From Bacillota bacterium (GTDB lineage Bacteria; Bacillota; UBA4882; UBA8346), in contig JAEYRX010000052.1 of NCBI GenBank assembly GCA_023435225.1, forward strand, positions 1-57,431: 57,431 nucleotides of DNA, written 5' to 3'. A program made the translations under genes and the position numbers. This document shows positions 43,493-51,908 of this stretch, in pieces. A model generated the notes under the pieces. The model saw only the letters and a list, made by a program, of their open reading frames with translations, was not told where the DNA came from and ran no database searches. Position 1 is the stretch's first letter. Each line of letters starts with the position of its first letter.

Positions 43493-44675
43493 AATAAAGA
43501 TTCCAATTGGACCGCAACATCCGGCCCTAAAAGAACCGGAAAGTTTTAATTTAATATTAGAAGGCGAAAAAATAATTGATGCCGAAGCCAAACTTGGTTA
43601 TAATCACCGGGGAATGGAAAAAGCTTGTGAAAGCCGGAATTATATCCAGAATATCTATCTATTAGAAAGAATCTGTGGTATATGTTCCCATTCGCATTCA
43701 ACCGCTTTTGTGCAGGCAGTTGAAGAGATTGCCGGGGTTGAGGTACCTTTAAGAGCTCAATATATTCGTTGTATAGTCGGTGAATTGGAACGGATTCATA
43801 GTCATTTACTTTGGCTTGGGGTAGCCGGGCATGAGGTCGGTTTTGATACGTTATTTATGTACGCCTGGCGGGACCGTGAATTGGTACTGGATATGCTGGC
43901 CTTAATCTCCGGTAACCGGGTAAATTACGGTATGAATACTCTTGGTGGTGTACGTCGGGATATTAACTTGGATGAAGCTGGAAAGATTTTGGATACGCTT
44001 ACCACTTTGACTGAAAGAACCGAGTATTATATTAAAGTTGCTACCAATGAACCGACTTTTGTAGGAAGATTAGCCGGAGTCGGTAAACTACCTAAAGATG
44101 TAGCTTTAAAGCTAGGAGCGGTTGGACCGACAGCAAGAGGTTCGAGTATTCCGCGTGATGTTCGCTTGGATGACCCTTATGGTATATATTCACTGCTTTC
44201 TTTTAAAGCTATTACCGATAATCATGAAGATGTCTTAGGCCGGACCATAGTTAGGGTGTATGAATTATTGGACAGTTACCGGATGATCAAATTAATGATT
44301 GAGAATCTACCGGAAGGTCCGATTACGGTTAAAGTGCCCCGGAAAATTCCAGCCGGTGAAGCTATTGCCCGTTATGAAGCCCCTCGCGGTGAAGACATTC
44401 ATTATGTCCGGGCTAATGGGACTGAGATGCCGGAAAGGGTAAAGGTCCGCGCCCCAACTTTAGCTAACTTGGCTTCAATCCGGGAAATGTTAAAAGGCGG
44501 CTTTTTAGCCGATTTCCCAATTGTTATCGCCGCTATTGATCCCTGTTTTTCTTGTACCGACCGCTCCATCCGAGTGGTAGACGGCAAACGCGACCAACTG
44601 ATGGATTGGAAACAATTGCGTGAATATAGCATCAATTGGTACAAAAAGCAAGGAATTAATTTGGGGCGATTATAA
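43485..44675 (+). CDS. [NiFe] hydrogenase large subunit (group 4, NuoD-like)
   Basis: This 396-residue protein keeps both [NiFe]-binding motifs: RICGIC (Cys64, Cys67) and DPCFSC (Cys354, Cys357). It is therefore a hydrogenase and not a complex I NuoD, which has lost these Cys. After CTDR there are 36 further residues; in related enzymes (HycE) the maturation protease cuts right after that Arg, and a matching protease gene ends the operon. IGPQHPALKEPESF at the start and YNHRGMEKACESRNY are shared with NuoD. A 221-bp gap with two repeat elements follows. Confidence 0.95.
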   Translation: MSEIKIPIGPQHPALKEPESFNLILEGEKIIDAEAKLGYNHRGMEKACESRNYIQNIYLLERICGICSHSHSTAFVQAVEEIAGVEVPLRAQYIRCIVGELERIHSHLLWLGVAGHEVGFDTLFMYAWRDRELVLDMLALISGNRVNYGMNTLGGVRRDINLDEAGKILDTLTTLTERTEYYIKVATNEPTFVGRLAGVGKLPKDVALKLGAVGPTARGSSIPRDVRLDDPYGIYSLLSFKAITDNHEDVLGRTIVRVYELLDSYRMIKLMIENLPEGPITVKVPRKIPAGEAIARYEAPRGEDIHYVRANGTEMPERVKVRAPTLANLASIREMLKGGFLADFPIVIAAIDPCFSCTDRSIRVVDGKRDQLMDWKQLREYSINWYKKQGINLGRL

Positions 44676-44684
44676 AAATAAAGA

Positions 44685-44800
44685 ATCGCCACAGAGACAC
44701 GAAGGCACAGGGAAAAATAAAGTTGTCGCTAAATCGTTATTAATTATTTTTTTATATCAAAAATTGTATTCTCTGAGTCTCTGTGCCTCTGTGGCTGAAC
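44685..44800. repeat. CACAGAGACAC inverted-repeat element within the hydrogenase operon
   Basis: The left arm GCCACAGAGACACGAAGGCA and right arm CTGAGTCTCTGTGCCTCTGTGGC are reverse complements flanking about 60 nt. It forms a long hairpin between the large-subunit gene and the NuoH-like gene. Confidence 0.75.
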
Positions 44801-44852
44801 TAGGTTTTATTAATAAAATTTGGCATAACGGCTGAGGTTGAAGGCTTTACTA

Positions 44853-44880
44853 ACGCCTTCCGCCTCGCGCCTCACGCCTA
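44853..44880. repeat. GAGGC heptamer repeat (reverse orientation)
   Basis: ACGCCTTCCGCCTCGCGCCT and onward, 7-nt period, just upstream of the NuoH-like gene. Confidence 0.65.
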
Positions 44881-44896
44881 TTTTGGTGGTGAAGTA

Positions 44897-45841
44897 ATGA
44901 GCGTCGAATGGTCTTTAGTATATATGCTGGTTTTTCCAGGATTTTTATTTTTAATGGCGTATGGAATGGTTTGTGAATGGGTTGACCGAAAGTTATACGC
45001 CCGTTTTCAAAATAGGGTTGGACCACCTTGGTATCAGCCGGAAGCAGATTTTATCAAGTTATTAGCTAAGGAAGAAATTATTCCTGAAGCAGCTGATAAA
45101 GTGATGTTTCGCTTGTTACCGATAGTAGCAATGGCTTCGGTTTTAACCGCTTTTTTATACTTACCGGTCTGGAGTACTAAAGCGGCGTATTCATTTGAAG
45201 GAGATTTAATCGTTGTCTTTTATCTCTTGACAATACCCACGCTTACTTTCTTTTTAGCCGGTTGGCACTCAACATCACTGTTTTCAACTTTAGGAGCGGT
45301 CCGGAACCTTACGCAGCTTTTTGCTTATGAAGTTCCGTTGTTAATAGCGCTTTTGGGACCGGCTATTTTAGCCGGAACTTGGTCAATTAGCGGAATAAAT
45401 GAATTTCTCCTCCGGCATCCGGAGATGTTGGCAGTAAATATTCTTGGTTTCTTAGTATCTTTGGTGGCATTACAAGGAAAATTAGAACGGGTTCCCTTTG
45501 ATATTCCCGAAGCTGAGACTGAAATTGTAGCCGGAAGTTTTACGGAGTTCAGCGGCAGATTAATGGCTTTGTTTAGAATGACTACTGATTTAGAGTTGGT
45601 GGTTGTAGCTACTCTAATCTCCGCTATATTTTTAGGCGGCTCTTTCGGACTGCATCCGGTTTTGGGTTTTATCTTATTTATCATTAAAACTTTACTGGTG
45701 GTCGCTATTTTAACAGTTTTCCGGACGGTTATGGCCAGGGTTCGGATGGAACAAATGATGAAATTCAGCTGGAAATACATGGCCCCAATAGCCTTGCTTC
45801 AGTTGCTAATCAATATTATTGTGAAGGCATATTTCATATAG
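44897..45841 (+). CDS. NuoH-like membrane anchor subunit
   Basis: This 314-residue protein has about eight membrane helices. NuoH/EchB/HycD signatures are visible: WVDRKLYARFQNRVGPPWYQP and the FIKLLAKEEIIPE loop that contacts the catalytic subunits, a mid-protein QLFAYEVPLLIALLGP and PFDIPEAETEIVAGSFTEFSG (two stretches) with the acidic cluster of the E-channel. It joins the [NiFe] module to the ion-pumping arm. The RBS is weak (GGTGGTG). Confidence 0.93.
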   Translation: MSVEWSLVYMLVFPGFLFLMAYGMVCEWVDRKLYARFQNRVGPPWYQPEADFIKLLAKEEIIPEAADKVMFRLLPIVAMASVLTAFLYLPVWSTKAAYSFEGDLIVVFYLLTIPTLTFFLAGWHSTSLFSTLGAVRNLTQLFAYEVPLLIALLGPAILAGTWSISGINEFLLRHPEMLAVNILGFLVSLVALQGKLERVPFDIPEAETEIVAGSFTEFSGRLMALFRMTTDLELVVVATLISAIFLGGSFGLHPVLGFILFIIKTLLVVAILTVFRTVMARVRMEQMMKFSWKYMAPIALLQLLINIIVKAYFI

Positions 45842-45844
45842 AAA

Positions 45845-45953
45845 CAGGCGAAAGGCGAGAGGCAATAAGTGAAAGTTGATAAACTTGTTTCTCCAATGTA
45901 AAAATAGGCTTTAGAATTTTTCTTTCAATACTCTCGCCTCACGTCTGTCGCCC
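45845..45953. repeat. Inverted GAGGC heptamer element within the hydrogenase operon
   Basis: The left arm CAGGCGAAAGGCGAGAGGC (45845-45863) and right arm CTCTCGCCTCACGTCTGTCG (45931-45950) are imperfect reverse complements with about 65 nt between. Both arms lie in the 136-bp gap. Confidence 0.75.
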
Positions 45954-45977
45954 AAATACTTTAAGGACGAGGTGTAA

Positions 45978-46334
45978 ATGATGAAACACCCGGGTAAAAT
46001 TTTTCCCGAAGTTTTTTCCAGTCTGGGGAAACCCCCGGCAACTGTAAAATATCCGTTTGAAAAAGCGGAGGTTCCGGAAGATTTACGCGGAAAAATCGCT
46101 TTTGACGCTAAGAATTGCATTGGCTGCAAAATGTGTATGCGGGATTGCCCAGCAAAGGCAATTGAGATTGAAAAAGTTGGCGAGGAGAAAGTATTTAAAG
46201 CCGTTTTTCATTTGGACCGTTGCATTTATTGCGCTCAATGCGTGGATTCTTGTCCGCGTAACGCTTTACATTACACACCGCAATTTGAATTAGCGCAATA
46301 CGAAAGGAAAAAGCTGCAGGAGACTCAAGAATGA
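45978..46334 (+). CDS. NuoI-like two-cluster ferredoxin subunit
   Basis: This 118-residue protein has two complete 4Fe-4S motifs: Cys47, Cys50, Cys53, Cys57 (CIGCKMCMRDCP) and Cys82, Cys85, Cys88, Cys92 (CIYCAQCVDSCP). It matches NuoI/EchF/MbhN, which carry electrons from ferredoxin or another donor to the small subunit. No NuoE/F/G or formate dehydrogenase gene is present, so ferredoxin is the likely partner. It overlaps the protease gene by 4 bases. Confidence 0.93.
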   Translation: MMKHPGKIFPEVFSSLGKPPATVKYPFEKAEVPEDLRGKIAFDAKNCIGCKMCMRDCPAKAIEIEKVGEEKVFKAVFHLDRCIYCAQCVDSCPRNALHYTPQFELAQYERKKLQETQE

Positions 46335-46822
46335 CCGGAGTTATCGACTGTCTCCACTCATTTATTAAAGAAGGCCGAAAAATTGCTTTTCTTGGAGTTG
46401 GCTCCCCATTGAGAGCTGATGATTCGGTCGGACTTTTTATTGTTTCCGAATTTCAAGAACGATTAAAGTCCAGTCCGGATAAAGAGTTTCTATTTTACTT
46501 GGGTGAATCGGCGCCGGAAAATTTTTCCGGTGAAATTAGGAATGAAGCTCCCAGTCATCTGGTAATTTTTGATGCGGCTGAAATGGATAAGGAGCCGGGA
46601 TCATTTTCAATAATCGAAAAAGACCAAATTGGCGGTACCAGCTTTTCCACCCATATGTTACCGCTTAAAATCCTGGTAGAGTATATTATCCAAACGGCCG
46701 GCTGCCGGGTTATGGTTATTGGTGTTCAACCGAAATCATTGGATTTTGCCGTCCCGCTTTCGGCGGAAGTTATGGAAGCTGCTAATCAATTCGTAACTAA
46801 TATATGTAAGAGTATTAAGTAA
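46331..46822 (+). CDS. hycI: Hydrogenase maturation protease
   Basis: This 163-residue protein is of the HycI/HyaD endopeptidase family: GVGSPLRADDSVG (residues 22-34), the middle VIFDAAEMDKEPG, STHMLPLKILVEYI with the nickel-sensing His, and VIGVQPKSLDF. It cuts the C-terminal tail from the large subunit after nickel insertion; the large subunit at 43485-44675 keeps a 36-residue tail after CTDR. It is last in the operon and translationally coupled through ATGA. A terminator follows. Confidence 0.92.
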   Translation: MTGVIDCLHSFIKEGRKIAFLGVGSPLRADDSVGLFIVSEFQERLKSSPDKEFLFYLGESAPENFSGEIRNEAPSHLVIFDAAEMDKEPGSFSIIEKDQIGGTSFSTHMLPLKILVEYIIQTAGCRVMVIGVQPKSLDFAVPLSAEVMEAANQFVTNICKSIK

Positions 46823-46850
46823 TAGAAATTAAAAACAGTTAAGCTTAGGA

Positions 46851-46874
46851 CAACCTTTAAAAGGTTGTTTTTTT
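46851..46874 (+). terminator. Terminator of the hydrogenase operon
   Basis: CAACCTT and AAGGTTG around TAA, followed by seven T. Confidence 0.85.
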
Positions 46875-46906
46875 ATTGTTTAAGAAGTCAATAACCAATA
46901 ATGTAA

Positions 46907-46936
46907 TTGACTAATCATGGGATATGATGGTAAAAT
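46907..46936 (+). promoter_or_regulatory. Promoter of the glucan phosphorylase gene
   Basis: TTGACT (46907-46912), an 18-bp spacer and TAAAAT (46931-46936), just upstream of a cre-like site. Confidence 0.65.
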
Positions 46937-46941
46937 ATCAA

Positions 46942-46955
46942 TGCAAACGATTGCA
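46942..46955. promoter_or_regulatory. cre/LacI-type operator
   Basis: TGCAAACGATTGCA fits the TGNAANCGNTNNCA catabolite-responsive-element consensus. It sits just after the -10 box, a position expected for repression by CcpA or a LacI-family regulator. Confidence 0.65.
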
Positions 46956-47084
46956 TTATTAAAAAAGAGTAATCGTTGATTCATAGGAGAAAGCTAAATT
47001 ATGTGTGATTAATACCGTCCCTGTAAAATATAATAACTGCTATTAATTTTAAATGGTTTTTGTTGATTTGAAAGGTGTAAAAAT

Positions 47085-48704
47085 ATGAAAAATTGCATTG
47101 AATTAGATGTAAAATTACCAACAGTAGCTTATTTTTGTATGGAATTTGGTTTACATGAAGATTTTAAGATCTATTCCGGCGGATTAGGGATCTTGGCCGG
47201 GGATATTTTAAAAGCCGCTAAGGATGAAAAACTGCCGATGATTGGGATTGGAATGTTATGGAGGCAAGGATATACTAAGCAAATTATCGATGAAGACGGC
47301 AGGATTTGCGATTGTTATCCGGAATACCGGTATGATTTCCTAAAAGATACCGGAGTGAGTGTGAATGTAAAAATACGAGGCCGGCAAGTCCGGTGTAAAG
47401 TATGGAAATGCGATAAATTCCATAATGTGCCTCTTTATTTGTTGGATACCAATCTATCCAATGAAAATTTTGACTCTTTAATTACAGGTCAATTATATGG
47501 TTGGTTTTCCGAAGAGCGAATTGCCCAAGAGATGGTGCTGGGGATAGGGGGTATTAAAGCGTTAAGGGCGTTGGGAATCCAAGTTGATATATACCATTTC
47601 AACGATAATCATCCGGTTATAGCCGGAATTGAATTGATTAGGGAAAAGATGGATTTAAAAGGACTATCCTTTGAAGAGGCATGGGAGGAAACCAGAAAAG
47701 AAGTAGTCTTTACTACTCATACACCGATACCGGAAGGAAACGAACTCCACGAGCATGAGCTTTTGCAGTATATGGGAGCTTATAATGGTCTTTCTTATGG
47801 CCAGATGCTGAAATTAGGCGGAGAACCATTCGGTATGACGGTTACCGGCTTAAGATTAGCTAAAAAAGCGAATGCAGTAGCGCTGCTTCATGGGGAAACA
47901 GCCCGCCAAATGTGGCAGGATGTTTCCGGAGCTGCAGAAATAATCGCCATTACCAACGGGGTCCATAATGAAACTTGGCAGGACCGGAGAATAGTTTCGG
48001 CTTTTAAGAATAAGAAGAAATTATGGGAAACGCATCAGTTATTAAAAAGGGAGATGATTGAGGAGATTTACCGTCGGAATAAAGTCTATTTGAGAGAAGA
48101 TATTCTGACTATTGGTTTTGCCAGGAGGGCAGCGCCTTATAAGCGGGGCGATTTAATCTTCCATAACCGGGATTTAATTAACTCATTATTGAAAAATGGA
48201 AAATTGCAGTTAATATTCTCCGGGAAAGCTCATCCCAATGATTTAACCGGGAAAGAAATTGTCGCTAATCTTTATACTATGTCGGAACTCTACCCGGAAC
48301 AAGTCGTATTTTTGCAAAATTACGATATTAAAATCGGCAAGTTGCTAACCAGGGGAACGGATCTATGGTTGAATAATCCCCGCAGGCCTTTGGAAGCTTG
48401 TGGTACTTCCGGCATGAAAGCAGCGATGAATGGAGTGTTAAACTTTAGCGTGCTTGATGGCTGGTGGCCGGAGGGTTGTGTTCATGGTGTTAATGGGTGG
48501 CAGATTGGTGAGAGGTATGAAGGGGAAGACCAGGATGATGACGATTTGCAATCTTTATATCAAGTACTGCAAACGGAGATTATCCCAACTTATTATCAAA
48601 ACCGGAGCAAGTGGGAGAAAATGATGAGGTTCAGCATAGAAATGGCGGAATGGAATTTTTCAGCCGCCCGGATGTTAAAGGAATATTATGAGAAACTCTA
48701 TTAA
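47085..48704 (+). CDS. glgP: Alpha-glucan (glycogen) phosphorylase
   Basis: This 539-residue protein is the shorter bacterial/archaeal type of alpha-glucan phosphorylase, which releases glucose-1-phosphate. The start VAYFCMEFGLHEDFKIYSGGLGILAGD (two stretches) holds the family motif. The PLP-binding region is GTSGMKAAMNGVLNFSVLDGWWPEG (two stretches, about 445-470). ITNGVHNETW is also typical. It is transcribed alone behind a promoter and cre-like site, which fits control by sugar status. Confidence 0.93.
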   Translation: MKNCIELDVKLPTVAYFCMEFGLHEDFKIYSGGLGILAGDILKAAKDEKLPMIGIGMLWRQGYTKQIIDEDGRICDCYPEYRYDFLKDTGVSVNVKIRGRQVRCKVWKCDKFHNVPLYLLDTNLSNENFDSLITGQLYGWFSEERIAQEMVLGIGGIKALRALGIQVDIYHFNDNHPVIAGIELIREKMDLKGLSFEEAWEETRKEVVFTTHTPIPEGNELHEHELLQYMGAYNGLSYGQMLKLGGEPFGMTVTGLRLAKKANAVALLHGETARQMWQDVSGAAEIIAITNGVHNETWQDRRIVSAFKNKKKLWETHQLLKREMIEEIYRRNKVYLREDILTIGFARRAAPYKRGDLIFHNRDLINSLLKNGKLQLIFSGKAHPNDLTGKEIVANLYTMSELYPEQVVFLQNYDIKIGKLLTRGTDLWLNNPRRPLEACGTSGMKAAMNGVLNFSVLDGWWPEGCVHGVNGWQIGERYEGEDQDDDDLQSLYQVLQTEIIPTYYQNRSKWEKMMRFSIEMAEWNFSAARMLKEYYEKLY

Positions 48705-48734
48705 TAAGGCGGATCTTCTTGGGTATATGAGATT

Positions 48735-48838
48735 ACGATAACACGGATTAACACGGATTTTTCGGATTTACAAAGATTAGTTTTTTCTTGATCCTTAACC
48801 GTGTTAATTAATATTAATCTGTGTTAATCCGTGTTAAG
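48735..48838. repeat. GGATTAACACGGAT inverted-repeat element
   Basis: The left arm AACACGGATTAACACGGATT and right arm AATCTGTGTTAATCCGTGTT are reverse complements between the convergent glgP and barrel-like genes. Confidence 0.75.
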
Positions 48839-48850
48839 TTACTTTGTTTA

Positions 48851-49285
48851 TTAGAACCATAAACCGCAACGTAGTGTTATGCCGCTACAGCTATTATATC
48901 CTACACCCATAACTGTATTGGCCAGGTGAAACCATATTCCTCCCGAATAAGCCGTACTATATTTAGTTGAAACTCCATTATTATCGACAAATACGCCAAT
49001 CCCCACATTTAAGGAAAAACTATCGGACGGATCAAAGAAATATAATAAATCTAGTTCGGGTGAGAAATTTTTGTTCTTATAGGTAGTTCCAAATTCTAAG
49101 CCGATATTATCACCTAAATTTGGATTGCGGGTTCCAACTCCGAACATAATATCTTCATCTTTAAGTCCTACCTTAACCCAGTTCCAGGGGAGGTCGGAAT
49201 TGGTAACTGCCGGAGTGTTGATAGTAAAAAAGGTTAACAAAAAAGTGAGGATTAACACGATAAAACATAGTTTATATAAGCGCAT
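48851..49285 (-). CDS. Small outer-membrane barrel-like protein
   Basis: This 144-residue protein has a signal peptide (about 1-28) and a mature part of alternating amphipathic strands (NIGLEFGTTYKNK, FSPELDLLYFF, FSLNVGIGVFV, YSGGIWFHL). It ends in CGLWF; a terminal Phe is the usual insertion signal of outer-membrane barrels. It lies 13 bp after the TIGR03545-like gene on the same strand, so it is probably the third gene of that operon. The family is not recognised. Confidence 0.6.
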   Translation of the reverse strand: MRLYKLCFIVLILTFLLTFFTINTPAVTNSDLPWNWVKVGLKDEDIMFGVGTRNPNLGDNIGLEFGTTYKNKNFSPELDLLYFFDPSDSFSLNVGIGVFVDNNGVSTKYSTAYSGGIWFHLANTVMGVGYNSCSGITLRCGLWF

Positions 49286-49298
49286 ATTTTGACCCCTT

Positions 49299-51107
49299 TT
49301 ATTTTATTTTAAGTTGCTTTTTTAATTGTTTCTCTAAATCTTTTTGGGCTTTTTCAACTTTTTTACGTTCTTGTTCAATCATTAAATTAACTTGATTAAT
49401 ATTAGCGGCTAATTCAGCTTGATATTGATTAACCAATGAATTTAGTTTCTGTTGATTCTTTTGAAGTTCAACATCGACCTGTTGCCTAATTTCTTTAGTA
49501 GCTTGTTCAATTTTTACGCCAATAACTTCTTTCATTCTATTATTGATGATTTGATCAATGTCGGAAGATATCTTCATCTTCATTTTACCGCTAACACTTT
49601 CAAGTTGATAATAAATTGTAAATTGGTCAACTTTAGAAAGAGTTTCCCGGATTATATCAGAAACCAAGTCATTAGAAGATTTCCTTTTCTTATTTCTATA
49701 TGAACAATTTAAATTTCGGCCTTCTATTACCATGTTTAATTTAAAATCTTCCGGTTTTATATTTAAGCTGGTTAGAACATTAGCGTGGCCTGACTCAATT
49801 TTATCCGGCAGTAAAGGGTTGATAGCTAAATTTATTGTTGAAAGCGGAATTTTCCCTAAAGTTAAATTGAGCTGGTCGTTGATATTACTGGTTAAATGAT
49901 TAAGATTACCATCTAATTGCATATAAGCGTTATTAGGCGCTGTTCCTGAAACATTAACCTTCATTGGAAGACCGTATATTTGCGGTTGATCAGTAATCCC
50001 TAAAGCTGTTCCTTCGGCATAATATCCCTTAAATATTGAGTCAGGAGAGCCTTTAGTGGAAATCCTGACCTGTTTTATTAAGAAGTTCGGGTATGTTTTT
50101 CGGCCGGGGAAGACAATATCTTGCCCACCACGGGGATGTTGCTCCTTGGGAGGACTTTCTAAACTAACCGGGACCATTTTTTGTAATTTATCTGCTAAAT
50201 CAACTGCTAAAGTGGACTCGTTAAGTAAAGTTTTCCCAAATAAGACTTCAGCTACATTAATGGATTTAAAATCCGGAAATTTTGCCAGACTTAGCAATGC
50301 TTTATAATCAGCTTCGGCTGTATCCTTTAAATCCTGAATACTTCTTTTTAATTCGGTATATTCATTATTAAAACTATCTCCAGTCTGATTAACTTGAGTC
50401 TGAATATTTTGAGCCGACTTCTGCATTTTTTCTAAATCTTGAATTTTATCACGTAGTTCCAAGAGATTTTTAGGTTGTGAAGCCAGAAATTTATTTAATT
50501 TTTTTTGAAGTTCCTGTATTTTCTCTTTAGTTTCATCTACTTTTTTTATGTTATCTTGCCATTTTCGATTAGATTCTTCAATCTGTTTCCGGACTAATTC
50601 GGCCGAAAAATTGGTTTTTAATTGGTATGAAGCAAATAATTTATCAGTGGATATTTGTTTTTGTAATACTTCAGGATTTAATACCGGTAATGAAGCGATA
50701 TCATTGTTCAATTTAGCTTGAGCTTGACCTAACGGACCCGGTAAATATACTTTTTTGATTTGCCCATCGGTTTTCCGGGGCGAGTCGATCATTAAATCTT
50801 CCATTGCAATTTCTTCAATGACAATTTTCCCTGAAAATAGAGGAATCGGAGCCATCTGAAAGCTTATATTTTTAGTTTCGATTAAATTGCGCCAAGTATT
50901 ATTGGGATTAGTAATTCGTAAATCCCCTATGGTAATTTTTAAATTCCAGAGATCCAGATGGAGCTTTTGTAGGTCAACTTTGGCCCCAATAGTTGTTTCA
51001 AGTGACTTTTCAATGGTCCAACTTAAAATATTATCAAAAAAGAAAAATCCGATAATGCCTATAAACACCATTAAGACTAATAATATGTAAATAGCTTTCC
51101 ACCGCAT
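49299..51107 (-). CDS. TIGR03545-like AsmA-type envelope protein
   Basis: This 602-residue protein has an N-terminal membrane segment (about 5-27), then an AsmA-like start (VDLQKLHLDLWNLKITIGDLRITNPN in two stretches). A long coiled coil follows (about 175-270, KVDETKEKIQELQKKLNKFL) and beta-rich parts. A second coiled coil near the C-terminus (about 515-600) is rich in Gln/Lys. This layout and its neighbour at 51110 match the TIGR03545/TIGR03546 pair of unknown function. A role in envelope lipid transport is suggested by AsmA likeness only. Confidence 0.72.
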   Translation of the reverse strand: MRWKAIYILLVLMVFIGIIGFFFFDNILSWTIEKSLETTIGAKVDLQKLHLDLWNLKITIGDLRITNPNNTWRNLIETKNISFQMAPIPLFSGKIVIEEIAMEDLMIDSPRKTDGQIKKVYLPGPLGQAQAKLNNDIASLPVLNPEVLQKQISTDKLFASYQLKTNFSAELVRKQIEESNRKWQDNIKKVDETKEKIQELQKKLNKFLASQPKNLLELRDKIQDLEKMQKSAQNIQTQVNQTGDSFNNEYTELKRSIQDLKDTAEADYKALLSLAKFPDFKSINVAEVLFGKTLLNESTLAVDLADKLQKMVPVSLESPPKEQHPRGGQDIVFPGRKTYPNFLIKQVRISTKGSPDSIFKGYYAEGTALGITDQPQIYGLPMKVNVSGTAPNNAYMQLDGNLNHLTSNINDQLNLTLGKIPLSTINLAINPLLPDKIESGHANVLTSLNIKPEDFKLNMVIEGRNLNCSYRNKKRKSSNDLVSDIIRETLSKVDQFTIYYQLESVSGKMKMKISSDIDQIINNRMKEVIGVKIEQATKEIRQQVDVELQKNQQKLNSLVNQYQAELAANINQVNLMIEQERKKVEKAQKDLEKQLKKQLKIK

Positions 51108-51109
51108 AG

Positions 51110-51640
51110 TTAAACTCCTAAAGATTTAAATTTGATTTTTTGATATAATTGGACAATACTACTTCCTTTAATTACCTTGACTATTTTCCATTGATTAATT
51201 TTGGCCGCCAAATGTTTTTGATATTGTTTGACTAATTCTTTAAAACCGAAATAAACCGGTAAAAATAAAACCAGGGATGAGACCAAACTGCCCATGACAA
51301 CCGTATTATAAAACTTTGTCAATGGGGCTATAGGAATATTATAAAGATAAGTCCAGAAAGGTCTGAGCATTTCCACTTTTACCAATAAAAAGTAGCCGAT
51401 ATTATGGAATACCGGATCTAATAGATAAGCAAAGAGAGAAAAAACGCAAATACTGAATGTCGCAGCCGGGATACTGACATCTAATAAGAAAATCAAACAA
51501 AATATCACTAAGTTATGTAACGACAATAATGGGGTTAACCCAATAATCGAACCAAGCGCGAAACCGGCAGCCAGATGCTTTGGTTCTTCACCGGAATGAA
51601 GAACTTTAATAAGTTTAGCTAAAAAATTGAACCAGAACAA
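51110..51640 (-). CDS. TIGR03546-like (DUF2062) membrane protein
   Basis: This 176-residue protein has the DUF2062 pattern: EEPKHLAAGFALGSIIGLTPLLSLHNLVI (two stretches), then hydrophobic helices (about 35-55, 62-85, 120-140) and a basic C-terminus. It is the first gene of the operon and its stop lies 2 bp before the start of the TIGR03545-like gene. The start is TTG 51640 after a run of seven G. The pair is known from several diderm bacteria; the function is unknown. Confidence 0.75.
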   Translation of the reverse strand: MFWFNFLAKLIKVLHSGEEPKHLAAGFALGSIIGLTPLLSLHNLVIFCLIFLLDVSIPAATFSICVFSLFAYLLDPVFHNIGYFLLVKVEMLRPFWTYLYNIPIAPLTKFYNTVVMGSLVSSLVLFLPVYFGFKELVKQYQKHLAAKINQWKIVKVIKGSSIVQLYQKIKFKSLGV

Positions 51641-51720
51641 AAAGACCCCCCCTTATATTTCCCTTAAATACTTTTCTAGGTATATCGGGTCTTTCCTTCC
51701 AGAGATATTAGGAATTTTTA

Positions 51721-51752
51721 TTGATTGCCGCAGAGACACTGAGGCATAGAGC
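51721..51752. repeat. CAGAGACACTGAG single arm
   Basis: GCCGCAGAGACACTGAGGCA without a clear right arm, in the 450-bp gap before rex. Confidence 0.5.
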
Positions 51753-51908
51753 GAAAGGATAAAATAGATTTGTTTCTTCTAATCCAACTTCACCATAAGA
51801 AAAAGGAAAAGCCGGATTTGCGTCGAAAACAGGAGTATTGAATTTTTAGCTCTGCCGAAATATAACTTCAACTATTTTTTTCAGTATTTTAAAAGGATGA
51901 AGTAATAT

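Noticed and set aside
36417..44675. Operon as respiratory complex I
   Set aside because: NuoE/F/G are absent, the large subunit keeps all four [NiFe] cysteines with a processing tail, and a hydrogenase protease ends the operon.
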